From: Pterobdella sp. o SKG-2022
Taxonomy: Eukaryota; Annelida; Clitellata; Hirudinida; Piscicolidae
Assembly: GCA_964035795.1 (NCBI GenBank)
Contig: OZ038320.1
Coordinates: 15,935,760-15,999,759, forward strand
Direction: 5' to 3'
DNA: 64,000 nucleotides
Of the stretch, positions 24,501 through 36,500 are shown piece after piece. Below the pieces are notes generated by a model that did not search any database, was not told the DNA's origin, and was given only the letters and a program-made list of their open reading frames with translations. The position numbers and the translations under genes are program-made. Numbering within the stretch: position 1 is the stretch's first letter; each line of letters opens with the position of its first letter.

Positions 24501-27500
24501 GCCAGCTCGAGCTAAAGTCTTATTTTAGATTATCAAACTCCAGCTTCCCCATTTTCACACTTGGGCAGTTTGCTTTGCCATTGTCAAAAAATGATCATTC
24601 GCCAAGCCAAATGACAACATTAATAAAATATCAGTTCAATGACACCTGTTACCGGAGTCTACTGTTATTCAGGTTATAACAGAAAAGTGGTCTTAACATG
24701 AAGGTGCTAAGTTTGGTGCAGTTTAACATCATGCCAAGAATCTATTTCATTGCTTTCATTAACAATAATTTTGTATTTGTCATCTGAAGACAAAAAGGAT
24801 TCTTTGTATGAATCCCTTCGATAAGGTGATTTAGTCTTAATGGCAAAGTTAATAAAAGTAATTGGCAACAATTCTTTGGTTTTATGTCTGTGTTTGAAGA
24901 CCAAAGTAGAATCGAATTTTGGTAAAGCAGATTATGGAGTATACAGGTAATAATAAAGTTACTGCAGTACAATTTTTTCTATGTGGTGCCTGCTGTTAAA
25001 GGCTAGAGCCAATTATGTTCAATTTAAGACTGGAAGTTTTATATGCAGAGTGGTATGGAAGAAAAAGTTAATGCTAAGAGTGTTTTACAAAATGAACGGA
25101 GAATTTGAAAGCAAATTTGCATAGTGAAAATAGATGATGGAAGTGTATTATAAAAGGAATTTTAAAATGGATGGTTTTGAAAAAAGGGTATGCAAAAGTT
25201 AAGTATGTCAACTGTAAGCTGCCTTTCATTCGGGTTTCAGCTACGCAGTTGATAGGTTTCATAGTTCACCACTTCATAGGAACCTTAAATTGAAAGTAAA
25301 GTAGTGACAGAAAATCCTTAAAATGGGTTCAAAAAAGGATGCTTCAAATAAGAAGAAATGAATATTAGGAGTATCTAAAAGAGCAAAAAAATTGTAGTAA
25401 ATGGTGTTAAATTGGGCTATTTTCGTTATAAGAGGTAGAAAACTGGATTTAATATCTTGCTATCTATCAGGTTTTTATTAAATTTTTCCAGTTGTATTTC
25501 AAATTTAAATCAGTTTTTAAGTTTTTAAAACAAATATATATTAATAATACACAATTTGAAAACAGAAGAGAGCAGTGAGTGGTTAGTACCAGCAAGTGTA
25601 AGTACTTCTACTGGAGTTAAGAACATGGTCATTAATAATAAAACTGACATCATTGAAATCAATGAAGAGGACCCAAAATATCATCTTAGGGTTACTGTTT
25701 TTTGTTCAAATATAAATTTTACAATCTTCAGTTGTATAAAACAAATCAAAATTTTTCATCATTACGATAACTACATTTCCAAAACCTTTTGGTCTTGGGC
25801 ATGGCGTTAAACTGCACCGAAGATAGCGTCTCTAAATTGAAACCTCTTCTGTTATAACCTGGGTAACAGTAGACTCTGGTAGCAGGTATCGAAAAACCGA
25901 TATTCTGGTATCGTTCTTATTCGGCTTGACGGATGATCTTTCTTTTTGTTGACAATGGCAAGACAAACTGCTCAAATGTGGGAACGGTGGATCTTGAATT
26001 CGATAATTTCAAGTTGGACGTTAGTTCAGACTGGCAGTCTAAAAATTTGTCCCAAATAAAATGGCCTTTTTCATACATTATTGTAGTATCAATAACCTAG
26101 GCCAACTGCTGTCAATTCCAGATACTGGACATGTACAGTGGTGTAATCTAATTTGATTCAATCAATCAAATCCGTTCATAGCCGGTTTTTCTTTGCCAAA
26201 AGTTGGGCTTTTTGGAAGTTTTATTTTAAAGTCGGTCTTTCCATTCAGAGCGATCAAGTGGATCCGCACAAACCATGTCTAGCTTTCTTTTATCATTCAA
26301 TATGAGCTCATTTCAAGTCTTTTTGGGCCTACCAAGCTTCTTGCAAGTATCTAAATCCAACTTTCGCACCGGAGAGATCCAACCCACGCTACGCTCTACA
26401 TGTTCAAACCACCTTGTTCTGCTTGTATGAAAAACTACCTCAACATCCCGAATGCCAAGTTTTGAAAGGAGTGAGTGAAAGCAAATGTTATCATTCGTTT
26501 TGATGTAGCACGTCCAGCGAATCATGGAAAGGTCATTTTGTCTAAGGAGGTTCAATGTGGAAACTGTTATGGGCTATGTTTCAGCAGCATGTAATATAGC
26601 ACCTCTGGTCAATAATGATAAATGACGATTAGCAAGGTGTGGAAAAAGTTGACGAAATTTAGCCCAGCCTCACTTAGAACGTGCTATTGAAGCAAGCTCA
26701 CATCCACCACTTGTAGATAACTCATCCCAAAGATAGCAGAACTCTGGGACAACTTCCAGTTTTTCATCACCAATCATCACTTCCTTTATTTATCTCCCAT
26801 CAACAAGCCGTGCTGTACCAAGGCAACGAGTGCATCGGAACTTAAGATCCGAAGTTGGAGAGCCACTGCATTTCTTGTTTATCCCTTGCCTGCAGCCTCC
26901 ACACCTGTTTGGCATACACCACAAGGATACTTCCCAAATTTTTTCAACACATCAAGGTTCGAACCAGAAACTATCAACTTTGTCTTTCCCATATTCACTC
27001 TCAACCCCTTTTTCTCTATCTCCGACCTCCATGTTCTCAACTTCGCTAATAGTTCATCCATGGACTGAGCACTTACCATTAAGTTGTCAGCATACAAAAT
27101 CTCTCAAGAGCAACCTGTACGAAACTCCATAAATAAAGTTTCCAGCACAATAACAAAAAATAATGGACTAAGAACAGAACCTTGATAGACACCTGTTTTC
27201 GTCAATGACCACGTGCCACATTTGTAGAGCAATATAGGGAAAATATATGCGTTGAACATTCTCAGTTTTTTGTTTTTGTCCCACAGTATCCACAGTTTGT
27301 TCATGGCAACTAGAGTCAGCTTTTTTCAAATACGAGTATACAGTTTTTAAAATATCACTAACGTCTAAACTTACGATCAAAAAAAAATTTCGAAAACTTG
27401 AAAAAAAATTAAGCTAAAGTTTTTATAAAATTCTAAAATAATTTTGATAAAAATAAAAAATAGGCCGAGTCCAGAAAACAAAAAAAATAACTTTGAAAAT

Positions 27501-30500
27501 CAAATTTCGCAAACAGCCGAACATGTCGGTTGCTAATCAAAGGATTAATAATAATAATAAAATTTTATCAGTTAAATGTGGGTGCAGTAGGATTTTACAG
27601 AGTGCACTACAGTCCAAGTTTACTTGAGAAACTACTGCCTCACATAGCAAACAACACCATACCCCCTAGAGATCGATTGGCTATTCAGGATGATCTCTTC
27701 GCTCTTGTATGTTCATTAGTGAAATTATTTTATAGTATATGCATAACTTCAGTTTATCATGGGAATTTTAAATAATGTTCTATTGTTTTAGTTCATAGTT
27801 TTTATTATCAAAGTCAATTAACACTTCAAACACCAAGAGCGGAGCAGGTTTGATTAATGCCGTTGAAGTCTTAAAAGTTGCAGCGTCTTATTCAAATGAA
27901 AAAGATTTCACTGTGTGGTCTAGTCTCAATACCAACCTCAGAAGACTTCTTGTCATCTATCAAAACACTGATTTCCTTGAGCCATTCAATAAATTTTTGA
28001 TAAAACTATTTACCCCTATCATGAAGCATGTTGGGTGGGATGTTAAAGAATCTGAAGGTAGTTTATTTTTGTTCATTAATTCGAATTTTTATCTTTTATT
28101 TTGCGTGATCATTGTTTAGCTATGTAGTTTAGTTTAAATTTAATTGCAGTTGAATAGATATTTTTTTAATGTATTGAAACGGCCATTATTTCTTGTTGGA
28201 CTCAAATCATTTCTTTTACCTCCACATTCTGCCGTGTAGGTTGAAACGTATTCTATCTTTATTATTAGGCTGTTAGTGTCGGTCTTAGGGCGTTTTCTTT
28301 GCTTATAAAGAGCTTGCCTTAAGAACCTAGCCTGATGAAAGCAGACTGATAAAACAATCAGTGTGGGGTTTTCCAAAAAAAATAACTGACTAGCTGACGT
28401 TAGCAACCCAAAGGATTACTAAAGGGCAGCGAAAGATCGTTTAGATTTTTACCCTGAAAGGATAGCAGCCCCACCGGTTAGCAGGTCTAAACGCTAGGGC
28501 GCTTTTAATGTCATACCCAAGACCAATATGACCTATTTCTTAGCTAGCATCATTAGCACTGAACCATTGTGGCCCAGTTCTGTCTTTACTAAGCTAAGTT
28601 ACAAGAAATGTCTAACGTTCCTGAATCCAATGACAATTTCTGCCAATATTCAAACCTAATATTGCTGAAAATCATTTTTCGAATCCTTCTTCAAAACAGG
28701 AGATTTCAAATTATTTTTAAAGCGACAATTAGCCATTATTTTCGATAAGTTTAGCCTCTTAAAACCTTATCGAAAAAGATTCGCTTGTAACTATGGCAAT
28801 ATAGCAATTCAATCAAATACTGTACTATAAATCTTGAGTTATTCATTTTATTATAGTCAGCATCTTTCCCTTTTCCAAGGTGTCACTGACTTCTTTCTAT
28901 GACCCAACCCTTTCTCTCCATTTCACCCTGTCATAGGCATCTTCAAGATCTAATCCAAGCCGACAAAAAAGGTTTTCCATCATATTTTTCCAAGCTAACC
29001 TTGGCCTTCCCCTTCCTCTACTGCTTTCGACCTTAAACCTCCATGCCTGCTTAACACAATCCTCATCCCCTTTTCTTACAACATGTCCCAGTCATCTCAA
29101 ACTTCCTTGTCTCCCCATTTCAACGAGATTACTATCCAACCCCAATCTAACCATCAACTCCTTTGTATTCACACCATCGGCTAGCTGCACACCACACATC
29201 ATTCGAAGCATTCGTTTTTTTGCTCTTTTCAACATACTCTCTTCAACGCGTTTTTGCTCCTTTGTACATCGACATTCCTGCCTGAACCAACCTTTCCGAG
29301 ACCAGCCTCTTTTTCAGTGCCCATTCAATCACTTTTCTTGGCACTCGATCGAAAGCCTCCTCCAAATCAACAAAACAGATAAAAAGCTCTCTATTCTTTT
29401 CAAGGTAGCTTTTCTGCATTCTCTTAATAGCGCCCACTGTGCTTTTGCCAGACATAAACCAAAATTACATTTGGTCAACTTTTACCAACCTTTCCAACCT
29501 CTTCTCCAACAACCTTTTCACCACTTTCATACCATGCTCTAAAAGCTTTACACTTCGATAGATCGCACAGTCCATAACGCTACCTTTCTTATAAATGGGA
29601 ACAACTGTAGTTGTCCTCCAGTCATGAGGCATATCCTTTCCATTGAAGATTTTGTTTGCTAACTGCCATATAACATGCTTACCATGTAGAGGGCAGCTAG
29701 GTGCTACTTGACAATTCCAGTTGGTCCACTAGCCTTGCTATTTTTCATGATTCCTAGTGCTCTCTCCACTTCTTTCCTAGAAAATGGTCCCATGCGACCT
29801 TCAACCACTTCTACATTCACCATCTATTCCCATGGATTCTCCTCATTCACGATGGCTTCCATTTGCTCCTTCCACATTCTCACGACCATTCTTGGCAAAT
29901 ACAACCTTCCCGTTTTTTTCTTTAATGCAGTTGTCACTTGCTAAGTCAGTTGCTTCCTTCTTCCTCTTTCTTATTCTACGGAATACGATATTTCTGTCAT
30001 TCCGTATCTCCTCCATCTCTTACCGCTTCTTTCTTTATTGCCTCAGCAACAGCTCTCTTGGCTTTCTTTTTATCAGAGACATAACGAGAATTATTTTCAC
30101 CGGATGGAAATTGTTTCCACCTCTAGAAACCTTTACTCTTCTCTGTGATGACTGCGCATCCAAGTTTCACCGTGCTGAGGCCTACCTCTACTCACTCCAC
30201 AAACTTCTTCAGCAGCTTTTAGAGCAGAAGTTTTATATTTCTGCCATGCATTTCGTTCATCGCTTTTTTGATACAAAACTTCCATCTTTTCAGAAAATTT
30301 TGCTTTTACTTCATCATTCAAAAGCTTCCATACTTTTGGGCAAGATACTTTTTTGGCATGGCTTTGTTGGATTTTCCTAATTCATCTTCCATCTAGACCA
30401 CCTTCAATAGTTTGTGCTGGAGCTCACCCCCAATTGCTGTCACATCCTTCAAAAACTTACTCTGGCTACCCTTCATCAACACAAAATCTATTTCTGTTCT

Positions 30501-33500
30501 ACTACACCCTCTATTGAAAGTAACCTTCCTATTATCCTTCTTTTTAAACCAACTATTACCCACACACATACTCTTTTCAACACAAAATTTTAACTGCAAT
30601 CTACCCTCCACGTTCCTCTTGCTTATTCCAAAACCTCCATGAACACTTTCAAACCCATCAACTTCTTTGCCAATGTGTCCATTGAAGTTTTCTAAGCAAA
30701 TCAAAACTTCATTTTCATTTTCCACTTCACACCCTCTTGCCGTTTCCTCATAAAACTTCTCTTTTTCACTCATCGATCTTTCACATTGTGGGACATAAAC
30801 GCAAAAAATTCTTACTACCTTTAACTAAAAATAATTTCCACTACCATTACCCTATCTGATATCTTATGTATTTCCACAACATTCATACAGTAATCCTCTT
30901 TAACTAATATTTCTTGCCCACCTACCTTATCTTCATTACCAGACCACCATAGTTTAAACCTCCTACCTAAACTACCTACAAATTTTGAGCCCATGCCTCT
31001 CCACCTCACTTCTTGAATGTAACAAATACCAACCTTTTCAACAACTCTTCACTCAACTCCATAGTTTTCCCATTTAAGGATTCAATATAAAAACCACCAA
31101 GAGAAAAAGAAGAGAGTTCAGGCATTTTTAACACCCTTTGCCCATTCAAGAGATGTTGAGGACTGAGGGTCATTGCTTTTTTTGTATGACCATGAACATT
31201 TTTGGAGCAAAAGAAGTGCGCGATGAGCATGCTTTTGCTTCCTTCGCATAGCACATGTTTCATGACTTTAAATAACAAAATAAAAATGCAGCTAAATGAA
31301 CTTGTTAATTTAAAATTTATATCTGCAAGTCATGCGAGTAAATTGAAAAGTGATAGAAGTCAAACTCTCACGATATCGTGAACTCGCATAACCAATGTAA
31401 AAATTAATGATTTCAGTTGAAAATATAAATTTCAAAATTTTTTAATATAAAATTTTAACAAGTTCAAGAATTTTTGAAAGATATGTAAATTTTTTCAAAA
31501 ATATGAACCATTAACCTTATCAGTGCTGCATGACTGTATTACAGGTCCATTGGAAACAATGCTAAGAAGTATTGTTATAAGCAGGCTAGGGAAATGCGGG
31601 GATGAAGTGGTGATTGCAGAAGCCAAAAAACGTTTTCAACAATTGACTGGTCACAAACCCAACATATGTGGTGATCTCAAAAAAGCGGTTGGTACTTTTT
31701 CGGAGTTTAGATCATTACATTAGTGTCAATTGAAATATACGTGAAATTATACTTCCATGACGGGATGCTGGCGTTATATGATATAATTTCATCACCAAAA
31801 CAAAATTTGAAAAAAATCATTTCAATTTTCCTACAATGTTAAACATGCCCTAATTTTTTTTACCTCAACATTACTTTGCATTTCTAAGATTTAGAAGAAA
31901 AAGATAAACTTATTCTAGCTAAGTGAATAGCGTAATTAAATTGATCCCCTTCAATCAATCAATCAATCACATCCTCTTATAGCCAGTTTCTCTTTACCAA
32001 GGGTTGAGCCTTTTGAAATATTTACCTCAAAATCAGTCTTTCCATTTAGAGCAATTAAATAGATCGGCACAAACCATACCTAGCTTTTTTTTCATTCAAT
32101 ACAAGTTTGTTCCAAATATTTTTCTGCCTTCCAGGTATCTTGCAACAACCTAACTCCAGCCTACGCGCCACATGTTCAAACCACTTCATTCTGCTGGTAT
32201 GAAAAGTTACTTCAACATTCTGAATGCTAAGTTAGAAAGAAGAGAGTCAGAATGAACGTTATCATTCGCTCTAATGTTGCACATTCAGCGAATCATGGTC
32301 AGATCATTTCGTCTAAGGCGGTTCAATGTGGATACCGTTACAACTCATTTTTCAGCAGCGTGCTCAGCGCGTCTGACACAGGTTGAATAGACACGATCTC
32401 TGTGCCGTTGGACCTGCCGCCGTTTTAGTTTCTTTAGACCTTTCTGCTGCTTTCGATATCTTCGATCATAATATCCTAATTGACATTTTGAATAGACATT
32501 TCAATATTTCTGAGCTTGATTTTTCATGTTTGTGCTCCTCTCTACTAAGGTTTTCAATTTGTTAAAAGGAACAATTTTTCGTCTTCTACTACACTTAACT
32601 CAGGCGTACCACAGAGCTTCATTCTAGGACCAATTCACTTCTCTCTATATACATTAACAATGTTGTGCCTAGGATTTTTTCATATAAAAAACTTATTCTG
32701 GAACCTAGCCTGATAAAAGCAGACTGATGAAACAGTCTGTTTGGGTTCTTCCAGAAATATTATTTTGAAACAATGGATTACTAGCTTTATCTATGCCTTT
32801 TAACGTCATGCCCAGAACCACTTGGACTCTGGTTTCCGGGTTCATGAAACTGTTTTTTCAAGATTTTTTATAAGTTGCTCGTTTTCCCACCATGCCTCTC
32901 TCTTCCGTCTAACTTACGTTCATCTTTCAAAAATTTTCGCAAACTTGAAAACTCACTTATACCATAAACAACTTCATTCATTATTTCTCACAAACACGTA
33001 AGCGCCTTTGAAGCAAATTTTTTTGTGAATTATAAAATAAAAATACTATCCATATTAGATTATACTGCTGTAGCCGTCCCAATAGCTGGGGTATACAGCA
33101 GTCGGCTAATTCACTTTCTCCACTCAGCTCTATTGGGTGGATCCGCATTTTCTAGGCCATAGAATTCCATATCCTTTTCAACACAACTCAACCAAGTTTT
33201 TGTTGGTCTACCACGGGAACGACCTCCAGGCAGAAGAAGTTCGAGCACGTCTTTGATACACATGAACGAACGTCTCACGTGACCATACCAACGAAGACGA
33301 CGGCTCTGTAGCAGCGTCCTTATGTCTGGAATTTTGAGTTTTGTGAGGAAAAATGATGATGAACTTCTGTCCTTTGGCTTAACGCCACATATCCAGCGGA
33401 TCATAGACCTATCGTTGCGCTGTATCCTTTGCAAAACAGCAACTGTTGGAGCCCAGTTTTTACTGCCATCTAACAAGGCAGAACGCACACAAGATGTGTA

Positions 33501-36500
33501 TAATTTTGCCACGAGATTCCAAGGTGATGTGTTTAGAGGTCAATATTGGCAACAGTTTTTTAAATTTAACTCAGACAAGTGAACATCTGGTGATAACTGC
33601 AAGTTCACAACCTCCACTTGTACAAAGAATATCACCAAGGTAGCAAAACTGGTTCTACATCTATTGTGGCATTAGCAACAATAACCTCTTGTATAGGCCT
33701 ATAATCCAAAGGTGGCGCAAAATTAAGATAACGAGGACATATATAAGCTTGATCCTTCAGTCTTCCAGTCTTTTGTGGACCCATGAGAGCGTGTCGAGCC
33801 AAAAACTGAGTTGACGCCAACACCTTTGCGGCATACACTGCAAGGAAAAGCTCCAGAATCCCTCAAGTATTCAGAACCGAGTAACATGAATTCTGTTTTT
33901 TTTTTGGAGTTCACCCGCAATCCTATTTTTTCTATTTTTAATTTCCACTTTAAATTTGGATATACAATTTTCTAACGATCCTGAGATCAAAACCAGGTCA
34001 TCAGCATATAAAAGTTCCCAAGAAACACCGGTTCTTAACTCTCTAGAGAAAGCTTCCAAAACAAGAATAAAAAGTGAAGTACTCAATACAGATCCTTGAT
34101 GTACACCAACATTTACACCAAACTCATCATTGAGCTGGTTATTAATGCGTACTCGACTTTTTGCTCCAATATACATGGTCTAAACTACACGGACAGCTTA
34201 TTCTTCAACCCCGAGCTTTCTCATTGCCTACCAAATCACTCGATCAAAGGCCTTCTCTTAATCGAAGAAAACAAAAAAGAGTGGTTTTTTGACTGCTAGA
34301 TTTTTTTCCTGCAACTGACGAACAATAAAAACTGCATCAGTGGCGCTTCTACCAGAAACGAAGCCAAACTGCATCTCATCAATATCCACCAAGTTCCTGA
34401 TTCGTTGCTCTAGGATATGCTCAACAAGCTTCATCCCATGATCTGTCAGCTTGAGGCCTCTATAATTTCCTCGATCCAAAGCATACCCCTTACCTTTGTA
34501 GAGGTTTACAATAGGTTATAAAAATTTTTATAATAATAAAAGATAGATACAAAGGTTTTAAATTTATCTTTAGTCCATCTTTATTGATATGTTCAGGTTT
34601 AGTTCAATTAAAAATAATTTCACCCTAAAAATCGCTCTTATCATAACTCTTTCTAATTTCGAATCCATTTATAAATAGATTTTAGACACATTAACAACAA
34701 TTAAACATACATTTCAGGTGTACAGCATTGTGCTTAAGTATGGGGGAAAGAAGGATCTGGATTTGTTCATCAAGGTTTTTAAAATTATATATATATATAT
34801 ATAAATGTGGTTTCTGTCTTGTAGAAGGCCAAGGTAAAGGCAAAGTCTAAGGGAGTAAACCCCTACAGATAAATCCGAAGAGATACGCCCGTTAGGTTTT
34901 GTCAGGTCATGTATCTAGAAGAGGTCAACTTCAAAATAAAACCTGCAGCACTTTTGTATCCAATGATGTTAAATTGTTTTTCTTTTTGGACAAATACAAC
35001 TGTGCGGAGTGAGTGGGATGGTTGAGTGCGAAGCCTTTCTTCACTATAAAAAGCATCAGGCATTGCTTTGTGAGCGTGTGGTATGGCTGGCTGTAGCCTT
35101 AAACGGCACCTTTTTCTTTATGATGAGTCAAAATGATAATTGCATCAATAGTTTTCCATATCCTGTTATTTTTGTAAGTTGCAATATTTTCGAATTATAA
35201 CATATTCCTAAACCATAGAACTTGTCAGAATTTGTTAAAGTTATTGTGTGGCTGTTTTTTGTTATGTCGTGAAGTTCGGTGCATTTCGTTTCTTGTAGGA
35301 GACAAAAGTCGAGTTTGAAGGACGCATTATCTTCCAGCAGACAATTTTGCTTGAATTTGTTAATCCTCTTACATTGAAAGTTTAAACGTTCATTGTAACC
35401 ATGAGTTACCGATTAACAAATTATTAGCATCCGCAAACTCGAGAATTCTTTGACCTTTCAAATTCCTTTTACCAAATGCTGACCCACCATGACACCTTCA
35501 AACCCAGAGGCTTTTGAACTGATGCCTCCATCAAAGTCACCACATACAAATAACTCTTCAAAATCTGAGACTTGACAACACGTGTTGTAAAGAGTGTTAA
35601 AACTCATTTTTAATATTTACACTCAGATTTGATTGAGGAACATAGATGCACACAACAACAAACATCATTATATCAATAGTCAGACGTAATAAAATAATAC
35701 GATCAGACACTTATTATCTCAAAAATGTTCTCCCACAAGCATTCAGCCACCAAAATACCATCTCCACTAAATTTATTTTTTAACCTAGAACCATAATACT
35801 CATACCTCCCACTATTACCATCAAAAATTTTTAACAATGTTTTCTACTGTTGCACACAACACAACCCCAACTTTGAAAATGTCTCAGTCAACACGTCACT
35901 TTTATCATTCATTGTACAAACATTCAAAGTACCAATCCTAATTTTTGGACATTCGTTGGAGTTGCCACATGGGCTTGACCCTGCTGCTCCTTGTCTTCGA
36001 GCATCCAAGCCAAAGACGTCATTTTTCACGCTTTTGGTGACAGCACTGCCTTTAACGTCTTGCTTTTTCGACGTGTCACTCATTTTTTCGGCAAGGTGAC
36101 TTTCCATGCACCAACTTGAACGCAGTCCAAGACTCCGCCGTTCTTTGCTAAAAAAGGCTAATGCGCTTCACCTTTGGTACCACAAGGAACTCATCTGCGG
36201 AACCACTACTCTGCACCAGAAGTCAAAAGATATATATATTTTTTTGAATGTCTTCCAGTCCCAAAAATAATAGATAGCTCACTTACTTCTTCACCATTAA
36301 TGAAATCACTTGAACAACAGAAATTATTCATCCTCTCCAACTCACTCAGATAACTATTTGAAAAATTCTTACATTCCTCATTTGAACCTTTTATACAAAC
36401 CCTACATTCAAAATTTCCATTCATTCTACAAAATAAACTTCATCCTGGCACTTACACCAACGTTAACTTCTTTCGAGTGTCCATTTCCATTCTGAATCTG

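Noticed and set aside
29784..30380. 198-codon plus-strand ORF as a gene
   Set aside because: It is the antisense shadow of LINE M; its Ser/Phe/Leu-rich text has no family and the minus strand explains it.
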